The notes beneath the pieces were generated by a model that saw nothing but the letters and a program-made list of their open reading frames with translations, did no database searches and was not told the origin of the DNA. A program made the position numbers and the translations under genes. A DNA stretch of 64,000 bases from positions 46,134 to 110,133 of the forward strand of contig UQNJ01000007.1 of the NCBI GenBank assembly GCA_900542295.1, given 5' to 3'. Position 1 is the first letter of the stretch; each line of letters starts with the position of its first letter. Of this stretch, positions 1-7,991 are shown piece by piece. The stretch comes from an uncultured Eubacteriales bacterium (GTDB lineage Bacteria; Bacillota; Clostridia; Peptostreptococcales; Anaerovoracaceae).

Positions 1-1137
1 AGGACAAAGATAAATCGAGCACACGTCCATCCAGTCAGAAACAATTCCCTCTATACAAAGAGCCACCGTTGTTCCTATCAACGCTATTGTTCCAACCGCC
101 TTTTTCCTCGAAAAACCGAACTTAGTCTGTAATGCCTCTACCGGTGTTTCAAACAGATTTACAAGGGATGTCACACCGGCAAATGCTACAGCAGTGAAAA
201 ATACAATCATTATTACTCTGCCGGCCGGCATCTGAGCAAACACATTAGGCAAATATATAAACATAAGCCCCGGACCTCCCACTGAAAGTTCCTGCCCTGC
301 AGTTGCCATTGCCGGTATGATTGTAAGAGCTGCTACTAATGCCGCTACTGTATCCCACAAAGCCACAGTCCTTGCGCTATATGGAATGTCCACATCCTTT
401 TTCAGATACGAACCGTAGACCAGAGTTCCCGAACCTGCCAGCGACAGTGAGAAAAATGCCTGACCGAGCGCATATATCCATGTCTTTCCGCTTGCAAGCA
501 ATGACCAGTCCGGGTTGGTAAGGTATTTATAACCATCCGACGCTCCCGGAAGAGTCGCTATATATATAGCCATTCCTACAAACATAACAAAAAACAGCGG
601 CATCATAATTTTGTTGGCTTTTTCTATGCCGGAGGCTATGCCGTATATCATTATTACAAAAGTTATTGCAAGGGCAACAATATGCCAGCCTATATTTCCG
701 AAGGATACTGCTGTTTCATTAAACTCAGCGGCATATCCCTCTACGGCTTCATGCCGGAAAATTCCGCCCGTTAAAGAACCATACAGATATTTTAAAATCC
801 ACCCAACTACTACGGAATATCCTATGGCAAGGGCAAGGCTTCCAAATACCGGTATCAGTGACAGACTTTCCCCTAAGGTTCTTCCTTTTCCGGCTCTTTG
901 TGTTGCAGAACCGAATGCTCCCATAGGCCCTGCTCCCATAGCTCTTCCAAAAGCCATCTCTCCGACTACACCGGTAAATCCTATTACTACCACACATACA
1001 AAATAAGGTATTAAAAACGCCGCACCGCCAAAAGCCGAAACTCTTGCCGGAAACAACCATATATTTCCCATTCCTACCGCCGAACCTATACAGGCTATTA
1101 TAAATCCACTTCTTGATTTAAAGTTATCCCTCGCCAT
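1..1137 (-). CDS. Sodium-dependent transporter, NSS (SNF) family, C-terminus cut by window edge
   Basis: Membrane symporter of the neurotransmitter:sodium symporter family, which imports amino acids or related amines with Na+. Reading the minus strand from ATG at 1137 gives 379 codons open to base 1, beginning MARDNFKSRSGFIIACIGSA and followed by VGMGNIWLFP, the glycine-rich unwound TM1 region that binds Na+ and substrate in LeuT-like proteins. Many hydrophobic segments follow. About 70 to 100 C-terminal residues are expected beyond the left edge. The start is fixed by AGGAG eight bases upstream and by a sigma-A promoter at 1187-1215. Substrate cannot be told from sequence. Confidence 0.9.
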   Translation of the reverse strand, partial: MARDNFKSRSGFIIACIGSAVGMGNIWLFPARVSAFGGAAFLIPYFVCVVVIGFTGVVGEMAFGRAMGAGPMGAFGSATQRAGKGRTLGESLSLIPVFGSLALAIGYSVVVGWILKYLYGSLTGGIFRHEAVEGYAAEFNETAVSFGNIGWHIVALAITFVIMIYGIASGIEKANKIMMPLFFVMFVGMAIYIATLPGASDGYKYLTNPDWSLLASGKTWIYALGQAFFSLSLAGSGTLVYGSYLKKDVDIPYSARTVALWDTVAALVAALTIIPAMATAGQELSVGGPGLMFIYLPNVFAQMPAGRVIMIVFFTAVAFAGVTSLVNLFETPVEALQTKFGFSRKKAVGTIALIGTTVALCIEGIVSDWMDVCSIYLCP

Positions 1138-1186
1138 TCTTATCTCCTGCTTCAAATATTTATATTTCATTTGATATTTGCCTTAC

Positions 1187-1215
1187 ATTATATACTCAAA
1201 CCGCTTTCTTGTCAT
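1187..1215 (-). promoter_or_regulatory. Sigma-A promoter of the NSS transporter gene
   Basis: On the minus strand ATGACA (1210-1215), a 17-bp spacer and TATAAT (1187-1192) lie about 50 bp before the transporter start. Five of six -35 bases and all -10 bases match consensus. Confidence 0.7.
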
Positions 1216-1283
1216 TCTGTTTTTTTGACATGAACAAGTTGCAGCAGACTTTGACAAAAATAGTACAAAATATTTTATCATCC

Positions 1284-1312
1284 TTGAAATTTTTGATTAG
1301 CAGGACTATAAT
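1284..1312 (+). promoter_or_regulatory. Sigma-A promoter of alr
   Basis: TTGAAA (1284-1289), exactly 17 bp, then TATAAT (1307-1312), 44 bp before the alr start. It is divergent from the NSS promoter. The alr ribosome site AAGGAGATG sits at 1341-1349. Confidence 0.8.
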
Positions 1313-1356
1313 AAAAGTATTGTATACACAAAAAGTTCCAAAGGAGATGCTTACAT

Positions 1357-2493
1357 ATGTACAAGAACGCTTTAAGACCTGCTTGGGTCGAAATCAATTT
1401 GAACAATCTTGACTTTAACATTAAGAATATCAAGGCTAAAATCGGTGACAGAGAAATGATAGGAGTTATCAAAGCCGATGCTTACGGTCACGGAAGTGTA
1501 AAAGTGGCAGAGGTTCTCAGAGCCAACGGCTGCAAAACTTTTGCAATAGCTACTATTCATGAAGCCATCACTCTTCGTGAGGCCGGTGCGACAGAAGAAA
1601 TTATTCTTTTAGGTCTTGCTCCGGACATGTATGCCGATACAATAGTAAAATACGATATAACCCCTGTAGTATGTGATTCATCAAACGCTGCCGCAATCGA
1701 CAAGGCTGCTGCCGCAGCAGGCAAGCTGGTAAGAGGTCTTATAGCGGTCGATACAGGTATGGGTCGTATCGGATACCTTGCTGATGATACAGAGTTTGCA
1801 ATAGAAGATGTAAAGAAAATACAATCTCTTGAAAATTTCAAAATCAAAGGCATGTTTTCTCATATGTCAACTGCCGACGCATATGATAAGGCTTATTCTC
1901 ATCAACAGGAAGAGAAATATAACAATTTCTATAAAGCCCTCACCGCAGCCGGAATTGATATCCCATTCAGAACTCTGGCAAACAGCGCTTCCATCATGGA
2001 ACTTCCTACTATTCATTTTGACGCATGCCGCCCGGGAATTATTCTCTACGGATGTTACCCTTCAGATGAAGTTGACAAGAATCAGCTTGCCATCAAACCT
2101 GTGATGTCAGTAAAAGCAAATATCGTACATCTTAAAGATGTACCTGAAGACTTCTCGGTAGGATACGGCCGCAAATTTATCTCAAAACGTCCAAGCAAAA
2201 TTGCAACTCTTGCTTTAGGATATGCCGACGGTTATCCAAGACCTTATTCTCAGTTTGCAAAAGTGCTTGTAAACGGACATGTTGCTCCTGTAGCAGGCAA
2301 TATCTGCATGGATCAATGTATGGTAGATGTCACGGATGTTCCTGATGTAAAGGTAGGCGATGAAGTCATAATAATGGGTACCGACGGTAAAAACACAATT
2401 CTTGCAGATGATATAGCAAGAGCAACAGGTACTATAAACTACGAGATAGTCTGTGCTTTCGGTCAGAGACTTCCAAAAGTTTATGTAAAATAA
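1357..2493 (+). CDS. alr: Alanine racemase
   Basis: PLP-dependent enzyme that interconverts L- and D-alanine for peptidoglycan. The 378-residue length is normal for the family. The PLP lysine is K39 in VIKADAYGHG and the opposite-face catalytic tyrosine is Y270 in SVGYGRKF. The second-domain substrate loop GNICMDQCMVDVT is near residue 314. The start has AAGGAGATG about eight bases upstream. It is a single-gene unit with its own promoter and a strong terminator. Ddl, which uses its product, is encoded at 54888-55934. Confidence 0.97.
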   Translation: MYKNALRPAWVEINLNNLDFNIKNIKAKIGDREMIGVIKADAYGHGSVKVAEVLRANGCKTFAIATIHEAITLREAGATEEIILLGLAPDMYADTIVKYDITPVVCDSSNAAAIDKAAAAAGKLVRGLIAVDTGMGRIGYLADDTEFAIEDVKKIQSLENFKIKGMFSHMSTADAYDKAYSHQQEEKYNNFYKALTAAGIDIPFRTLANSASIMELPTIHFDACRPGIILYGCYPSDEVDKNQLAIKPVMSVKANIVHLKDVPEDFSVGYGRKFISKRPSKIATLALGYADGYPRPYSQFAKVLVNGHVAPVAGNICMDQCMVDVTDVPDVKVGDEVIIMGTDGKNTILADDIARATGTINYEIVCAFGQRLPKVYVK

Positions 2494-2507
2494 CAGATAT
2501 TAAGTTA

Positions 2508-2536
2508 AACGCCCGCATTTTAAGCGGGCGTTTTTA
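2508..2536 (+). terminator. Intrinsic terminator after alr
   Basis: The hairpin AACGCCCGC / GCGGGCGTT, with a 7-base loop, is followed by TTTTTATA. The minus-strand gene ending at 2543 converges on it. Confidence 0.9.
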
Positions 2537-2542
2537 TATACT

Positions 2543-3112
2543 TTACTCTTCGGCATTTATAACAATGTCTGCCGTTTCTTCAATATCAAAAGCTTCAAAA
2601 TATCGGTTTTCCATGGGAATCCATCTTTCTCTGAACATTTTAGCTTTTTCAGCTCCGTTTCGTGTCACAATTCTTTCCAGCTGCATATCACTGTCAATTT
2701 TCATGAAAACCGTGATATCATACATATTTCTAAATTCCGGTCTCAGCGCATATGCACCTTCAACTATCACCAATCCTTCTCCTTTTATTTTTCGTGTTCC
2801 GCAAACTCTCATATTGCGGCAATCGAAAATACCATATTCAAAGCTTCTGTGGTCAGCTATACCCGGCAGAACTTCCTCTTTAAATCTTTCATAATGGATA
2901 TTGCCGCCCGGAGTTTCAAGCCTCTTATTTGTTCTTAACTCTGCTGGCAGAAAAAAATCATCCATATGAACTACACTGCCGCCATACTTATCTGCAACTT
3001 CTTGTGCAAGAGTACTTTTACCAGATGCGGACATTCCGTCTATAGCCAGCACGACCATTCCATTGTTATCTTTTAAAGCCTTATCTATCACCTGTTTTAA
3101 CTTGTCCTTCAC
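2543..3112 (-). CDS. Uridine kinase-like P-loop protein
   Basis: Small nucleoside-kinase-type NTPase of 189 residues. The Walker A motif GMSASGKST is near residue 26, a DDFFLP segment near 52 resembles the uridine kinase/phosphoribulokinase substrate loop, and VIVEGAYAL near 117 is the strand before the lid. These fit uridine kinase and the related small kinases often annotated as uridine kinase in clostridia; the substrate is not proven. Its ATG overlaps the DUF2284 stop by four bases (ATGA), so the two genes are probably translationally coupled. Confidence 0.75.
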   Translation of the reverse strand: MKDKLKQVIDKALKDNNGMVVLAIDGMSASGKSTLAQEVADKYGGSVVHMDDFFLPAELRTNKRLETPGGNIHYERFKEEVLPGIADHRSFEYGIFDCRNMRVCGTRKIKGEGLVIVEGAYALRPEFRNMYDITVFMKIDSDMQLERIVTRNGAEKAKMFRERWIPMENRYFEAFDIEETADIVINAEE

Positions 3113-3639
3113 TTTTTCAAAAGACCTCCAACCAGTACAAAATAAGACGGAAGTTTACCTTCTTCTATCCATTCTAATTCTATACCCATAAGCTTACTCG
3201 CCGTCAAACCTACATTCCCGCCTATAGACTCTATTGAATATCTCATTTTTTCCGGGTAGCGGCAAGGCTCGCCTTCTCTGCGGCCGCAACCCTTATCTGC
3301 ACATAAGCCACAACTTCCTGCACTCAAAGCCTTAGAGCCCGGAAACTGTTTCTCCATCTCATAAAGCTCCCTGCTCATTTCACTTTTTACTTCAAAAATT
3401 ATATTCATACAATCATTCTGCGACATGTCCTTATCAAAAATGATTTTTCTTGCTATAAGGTGAATCATCGAAAATTCTTTCCAGTACTCCTCCGGCGAAA
3501 AGTCATAAGGGGGACATGACCACACATTACCATAATTGGGACATTCCTCACAATATTTTAGAAATTCCTCAACATTGACATAATTTTCAATATATTCACA
3601 AACCTTAACGTCACATTCTTTTTTTTCTGTCCTGTACAT
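3109..3639 (-). CDS. DUF2284 cysteine-rich metal-binding protein
   Basis: A 176-residue protein matching the DUF2284 family (predicted metal-binding). It has the typical N-terminal CEECPNYGNVWSCPPYDF and a C-terminal cluster GSCGLCADKGCGRREGEPCR followed by YPEKMRYSIES. The spaced cysteines suggest an Fe-S or other metal site; the biochemical role of the family is not established. First gene of a two-gene unit with the uridine-kinase-like gene. A GGAG ribosome site lies before the ATG at 3639. Confidence 0.8.
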   Translation of the reverse strand: MYRTEKKECDVKVCEYIENYVNVEEFLKYCEECPNYGNVWSCPPYDFSPEEYWKEFSMIHLIARKIIFDKDMSQNDCMNIIFEVKSEMSRELYEMEKQFPGSKALSAGSCGLCADKGCGRREGEPCRYPEKMRYSIESIGGNVGLTASKLMGIELEWIEEGKLPSYFVLVGGLLKK

Positions 3640-3725
3640 AATAATTCTCCTTTTAGATGCTTTTAGTATATCATAATCTTCTTTTCTATGGTAAAATAAT
3701 ATAAAATAAATTTTGGGAGGCGACC

Positions 3726-5072
3726 ATGGCTTTCGGCTTTTTCAAAAAATCACAAAAGGCAGATCTTATACTATATAACGGGGCAGTAATAACCATGAAT
3801 CCCGAATGTCCAAATGTCAGCGCCATAGCCTGCAAAGACGGCAAAATTATTGCCACAGGTGATATCGAAAATATGGAAGAACTTAAAAGCACCGATACCC
3901 TGACAGTTGACCTTGAGAACAAATATGTTCTCCCCGGTCTTATTGATATTTTCTCTCAGCCCGTAACAGCTGTTTTCAAAGAAAAATTTCTTGATCTGTC
4001 AGGTGTTTCAGACATAGACACACTTCTGAAAAAACTTGACGACTGGGTATCGACCCACACAGAAGATGAAATCATATTCGGTTTTGGCTATTCTGAAAAA
4101 GCAGCCGAACTGAATGACCAAAACGAAAAGACAATAACAGAGCTTCTTGATTCATGCTGCATTGACAAGCCGGTAATACTCCTATGCCAAAGCAGTGTAT
4201 CATGTATTCTTAACAGCTGCGGCGAAAATATAGTCAAAGAAACAGCAGAAGAGGAAATGGTCGAATATGTGACGGTCCCATATGTATTGAATCTTTTCGT
4301 TCCCTTTGACTTTGAAGAAATAGAAAAAGCAGTCAGAAAACAACTTTCGGATAATATTTCTCTCGGAATAACTGCCGCATTAAGTACCGGAGCAGCAGAT
4401 TACTTCGAATCCCTGTATCAGGACTCTCTGATAAGTCTCTATAACGAGAACCAGCTTTACCAGAGGTTTTTCGGCTCATATATGATAAACCGGCCTCTCA
4501 TTCCTGCGGCTGTCGTTCATAAACTTATGACGAGAAAAACAATGTGCAATGAAATCAATGCAATGATAAATGCCGATACTCTTTATATATCTCTTAACCA
4601 GAGCACCAATCCTATCAGCTTTTCATCTGATGCTTTGATTTCAATCGTTTCTGAAGCAGCCGACAAGGGATTTTCTATCTATATCACCGCTGCCGAAACT
4701 AAGGACATTGACATTGCAGGCAAAGCTCTTGAATATATAAGAAGTAAAGGATACAAAAACATTTTTGTAATTCAGTCATCAGCTACCCTTGACAGTTCAG
4801 ATATGATTCACGCAGAAAGTGCATATTATCTGCCGCCCGGGGAAGACTTTTTCCATATGAATATTACTGATTTTATAGAAACGGTTACAGCAACAGCCGC
4901 CGAAATAATAAAAGCATCCGATTCCATCGGATCAATAGAAAAAGGAAAATTCGCAGATTTCGCCATATTCGACAAAGATCCTCTAATGATGACTCCTGAG
5001 GAATTATGGCTTTATCCTTCCCAAGTTACTGTTTTTAACGGAAAATTATTTAATATAACACCGGAGGTTTAA
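3726..5072 (+). CDS. Amidohydrolase-like protein lacking metal ligands (probable pseudoenzyme)
   Basis: 448 residues with the architecture of the YtcJ/amidohydrolase-3 family: an N-terminal beta-sandwich start (ADLILYNGAVITMN), a PG.ID strand, a TIM-barrel core and a C-terminal GSIEKGKFADFAIFDKDPL. The usual PG.xDxHxH metal motif reads PGLIDIFSQ (residues 70-78), so both histidines are replaced by F76 and Q78. The barrel histidines and the late GSDAP aspartate seen in the paralogue at 38107-39717 also have no visible equivalents. I infer loss of hydrolase activity. It begins with GGGAGGCGACC before ATG and is followed one base later by a DUF4430 lipoprotein gene. Confidence 0.8.
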   Translation: MAFGFFKKSQKADLILYNGAVITMNPECPNVSAIACKDGKIIATGDIENMEELKSTDTLTVDLENKYVLPGLIDIFSQPVTAVFKEKFLDLSGVSDIDTLLKKLDDWVSTHTEDEIIFGFGYSEKAAELNDQNEKTITELLDSCCIDKPVILLCQSSVSCILNSCGENIVKETAEEEMVEYVTVPYVLNLFVPFDFEEIEKAVRKQLSDNISLGITAALSTGAADYFESLYQDSLISLYNENQLYQRFFGSYMINRPLIPAAVVHKLMTRKTMCNEINAMINADTLYISLNQSTNPISFSSDALISIVSEAADKGFSIYITAAETKDIDIAGKALEYIRSKGYKNIFVIQSSATLDSSDMIHAESAYYLPPGEDFFHMNITDFIETVTATAAEIIKASDSIGSIEKGKFADFAIFDKDPLMMTPEELWLYPSQVTVFNGKLFNITPEV

Positions 5073-5073
5073 A

Positions 5074-5520
5074 ATGAAAAAATTATTATCCCTACTCTTA
5101 ATTTTTATATTGTGTCTTGGCATGACATCATGCGGCAAAAAAGAAGAAACAAAAACACAGGAAGAAATTGTAAACCCTATAAGGATTTCCATTTCTATAT
5201 CCGACAGTGAAAATGACGAAGTTACCCTTGAAGACTTTGAAGGAATTGAAAAAACAGAATTCACAGTAGAAGAAGATACCAATGTATTAGATGCAACCCA
5301 GCTTTTTTGCGTTTCCAATGAAATTCCGTTTGAACTCGATTCAGCAGGAACATATATAGTCTCAATGGCAGGAGCAGGTGAAAAAGATGTGGAAGCAACG
5401 ACAGGATGGGTTTATACAGTCAACGGTGAACAGCTAAATGTCGGAGCCAATGAAAAAATCCTTAAAGATGGTGATGAAATTTCCTGGGAATTTGTTGACT
5501 TTAGCACCTACCAGTGGTAA
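5074..5520 (+). CDS. DUF4430-type lipoprotein
   Basis: A 148-residue exported protein. The signal peptide MKKLLSLLLIFILCLGMTSC ends in a lipobox with C20 as the lipidated residue. The mature part contains a DUF4430-like domain with the hallmark WVYTVNGEQLNVGAN and DGDEISWEF. That fold (beta-grasp-like, also at the C-terminus of transcobalamin-type proteins) is common in surface ligand-binding proteins of Firmicutes. It starts one base after the amidohydrolase-like stop, with GGAGG inside the end of that gene, so the two are co-translated. The ligand is unknown. Confidence 0.75.
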   Translation: MKKLLSLLLIFILCLGMTSCGKKEETKTQEEIVNPIRISISISDSENDEVTLEDFEGIEKTEFTVEEDTNVLDATQLFCVSNEIPFELDSAGTYIVSMAGAGEKDVEATTGWVYTVNGEQLNVGANEKILKDGDEISWEFVDFSTYQW

Positions 5521-5581
5521 ACTATTGTTGGAAATAATAGTTAGAAAACTTTCCTTTTTTTAGTGAATACACACACTTTCA

Positions 5582-5612
5582 GAAAAAGCACCTCACAGTG
5601 AGGTGCTTTTTC
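5582..5612. terminator. Bidirectional terminator between convergent genes
   Basis: A perfect hairpin AGCACCTCA / TGAGGTGCT with a 3-base loop, flanked by A-run and T-run, serves the DUF4430 gene (+) and the hut-sortase operon (-). Confidence 0.9.
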
Positions 5613-5654
5613 CGTTGTACGATTCTATTTACTTCTTATCTTATAACTCTCCTG

Positions 5655-6422
5655 TCACTTATCCAGTATCTTCGCCTTACTTATCAGCTTCGCCTGAAGA
5701 ACATTTCTCTTATAATCATTACTATCCTCGGTACATGTGGACAGCGTCAAAACTTGCTCACCGTTTTCAGGAAGCGTGGTGTTCTGATATCTGTTTTTAC
5801 TTTCGATAAGCTTTAGGTATTTGCTGTATTCTTCCGTATTATCAGAAAACACCGTAAACGTACCATCCTCAATATCAGCTGTATACGCTGCGAATATCTC
5901 ATATTTATTCCATGTGCCGTCAGGAAGCAGTATATATATATAAGGATGCTCGTTCCTGTATTCTTCCTTGAAAAATTTATCTAAGGGTCCAAACATAGAA
6001 CCGTTATACATATTATGCCCATATATAATTGTATGAGTATCAGACATATTGGGACTGTTTAATGCTTCTAAAAATATGCTGCCTGCTCCCAAATATTTCT
6101 TTTCGTATGTCCTATATAAGTAATAATAATTATCAGTTCCCTGAAGTATCGGATAACTTATATTCGTTCCCTTAATGTATATCCATCCCCTGACATCACT
6201 GTTTTCTTTGATTAGCTTTGCAAGGTCCACATAGCTTATTATACCGTTTTCGTCTTCTTCTACATACTGTTTATTAGTCTCTTCATAGTAATCATCTATT
6301 TCCTTATAGTCGAGGATAATTCCTATCACTTTGTAAAGAGAAAACAGGAATACTCCTATGCAGATTACCATAAGCACAGTATATAAAGTCTTTTTTTTCT
6401 TAGGTTTTTTATTTTCTTCCAT
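5655..6422 (-). CDS. srtB: Class B sortase
   Basis: Membrane-anchored cysteine transpeptidase that attaches proteins to the cell wall. 255 residues, with one N-terminal transmembrane helix at about 14-36 after a lysine-rich start. The catalytic set is visible: H136 in IIYGHNM, C230 in TLSTC and R239 in YKRNV. The GWIYIKGTNISYPI segment and the insertion before the catalytic Cys are typical of class B. It lies 27 bp after ftcD with no terminator between, so it is the last gene of the hut transcription unit, an unusual partner. No sortase substrate was seen in the window. Confidence 0.92.
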   Translation of the reverse strand: MEENKKPKKKKTLYTVLMVICIGVFLFSLYKVIGIILDYKEIDDYYEETNKQYVEEDENGIISYVDLAKLIKENSDVRGWIYIKGTNISYPILQGTDNYYYLYRTYEKKYLGAGSIFLEALNSPNMSDTHTIIYGHNMYNGSMFGPLDKFFKEEYRNEHPYIYILLPDGTWNKYEIFAAYTADIEDGTFTVFSDNTEEYSKYLKLIESKNRYQNTTLPENGEQVLTLSTCTEDSNDYKRNVLQAKLISKAKILDK

Positions 6423-6449
6423 TAAATGCCCCTTTCCGGTCTTTAAAGC

Positions 6450-7346
6450 TTATATGATATAGTTTTCCAATACCTGTCCTTCAAAATCAAAATCCTCTAT
6501 CTGCAAATAGTATTCAGCACTGTCTATAAGAGCTTTCATCGGACATAAACCTATTACCTCAGAGCCTATCACTCTTACACCATACCTTTTAGCTTCGCTT
6601 TTTACTAATTCTGTAACTCTGTAAAGCGGTGTCACTCTGTAGTCAGTCATGTTGATGGATACCTGAGCAATATTTCTGTCCTCAAGCATAAAGCCCATAG
6701 CCTTTACATTTGCCAACCCTCCGTCCTTTTCTCTGATAACCTTTGCAATCTTCTTTGCTATTCCGACATCCGACGTGTTCAGATTCAAATTATATGCAAC
6801 AAGAGGAGGTCTTGCTCCTACTGCAACAACCCCACCTGTAGGATGAATACGAGCACCTCCGAAATCAGGCTTCCATTCTGGATCCTTTACTTTCTCTGCC
6901 ATGCCCTCAAACTGACCTTTTCTTACTGCTGCCAAATTTTTTCTTGCTTCCTTTCGTGCGGACATCTCATACAGAAACACAGGAAGTCCGGCTTCTTCGG
7001 CAATCCTCTTTCCGACCGTTTCAGAAAGTCTGATGCAATCCTCATTTGTAGCCTCTTTTATCGGCACGAAAGGCATGACATCTACGCAGCCCATTCTTGG
7101 ATGTTCACCTGTATGCTTGGTAAGGTCTATAAGCTCCACGGCTTTTTTTGCAAGCTTAACGCTGGCTTCTTCTACACCCTTGGCATCGCCTATATAGGTT
7201 ATTACCGACCTGTTATGGTTGGGGTCTGACGAATAATTGAGTAAAGTGCAGCCCGGAGTAGTTCTTATCTGGTCTACGCAGGCTTCTATTATTTCTTGAT
7301 TTCTTCCCTCTGAAATATTAGGAATGCTTTCGATTATCTGAGCCAT
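6450..7346 (-). CDS. ftcD: Glutamate formimidoyltransferase
   Basis: Transfers the formimino group of N-formimino-L-glutamate to tetrahydrofolate, releasing glutamate, the last hut step. 298 residues, matching the stand-alone transferase domain without the cyclodeaminase fusion found in animals. Family signatures are IPNISEGRN at the N-terminus, HTGEHPRMGCVDVMPFVP near residue 77 and HPTGGVVAVGARPPLVAYN near 168. It follows fchA by 21 bp in the hut operon, which supplies its substrate. Confidence 0.95.
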   Translation of the reverse strand: MAQIIESIPNISEGRNQEIIEACVDQIRTTPGCTLLNYSSDPNHNRSVITYIGDAKGVEEASVKLAKKAVELIDLTKHTGEHPRMGCVDVMPFVPIKEATNEDCIRLSETVGKRIAEEAGLPVFLYEMSARKEARKNLAAVRKGQFEGMAEKVKDPEWKPDFGGARIHPTGGVVAVGARPPLVAYNLNLNTSDVGIAKKIAKVIREKDGGLANVKAMGFMLEDRNIAQVSINMTDYRVTPLYRVTELVKSEAKRYGVRVIGSEVIGLCPMKALIDSAEYYLQIEDFDFEGQVLENYII

Positions 7347-7367
7347 ATTTATCTCCTTTTTAAAACT

Positions 7368-7991
7368 TTACAGTGAGTTCAAAACATCTTCATAAATTTT
7401 TTCTGCTAAAACTTCGGCTTTTTTGACCATATCTTCTGCATTCTCAAACCGCAGTTTGATATTCTCATCTTTTATAGACGGCAAATTTATTTTCACATTC
7501 AGATAAGCTCCTTTTAATCCTGCAAGCAGATTAAGGGCCGCAACTCCAAGGTCTGATGCTGCATTTGGATTTGATTTTCCCACTATTTTGGCAGTAGTCT
7601 CAAGTCCGCAAATGCAAAGTTCCATAGTTTCATACGGAACTTCTGTTGCAAGCACCGTAGCTTCTTGAATAGCCTTGCTTCTCTTTGCCTTTTGTTCTTC
7701 GTCATCCTTAGGCAATTTAAAAGCAGCCGATACACGATTGAATGCCTCAGTATCCTTATCTACAGCTTCAATCAGTTTGTCATAAGTTGATGATATTTCT
7801 TCTCTTACTTCAACGCAGAGGTCTTTATATTGTAAATATTTTTCCTTTGGAATCGTAAGATCACATACCATAATAACAAGTCCTGCACCCTGTGCTGCCG
7901 AAAGTGCGCTTACAGAGCCTCCTCCCGGAGCCGGAGCATCAGATGCCAGAACATCAAGATAATTCCTAACAGTCATATCAACTAATTTCAT
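7368..7991 (-). CDS. fchA: Formimidoyltetrahydrofolate cyclodeaminase
   Basis: Converts 5-formimino-THF to 5,10-methenyl-THF and ammonia, feeding one-carbon metabolism. About 207 residues from the ATG at 7991, all-helical, with the conserved APAPGGGSVSA motif near residue 20 and NPNAASDLGVAALNL in the second half. The reading frame can be extended one codon to a TTG at 7994, but the ATG overlaps the hutI stop (TGATG) and is preceded by AAAGGAAATG, so it is the likely start. It is translationally coupled to hutI. Confidence 0.93.
   Translation of the reverse strand: MKLVDMTVRNYLDVLASDAPAPGGGSVSALSAAQGAGLVIMVCDLTIPKEKYLQYKDLCVEVREEISSTYDKLIEAVDKDTEAFNRVSAAFKLPKDDEEQKAKRSKAIQEATVLATEVPYETMELCICGLETTAKIVGKSNPNAASDLGVAALNLLAGLKGAYLNVKINLPSIKDENIKLRFENAEDMVKKAEVLAEKIYEDVLNSL

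Noticed and set aside
749..1060. 103-codon minus-strand ORF
   Set aside because: Lies out of frame inside the clear NSS transporter frame; a shadow.
1209..1412. 67-codon plus-strand ORF ahead of alr
   Set aside because: It spans the alr promoter and overlaps the alr start in another frame, without a ribosome site.
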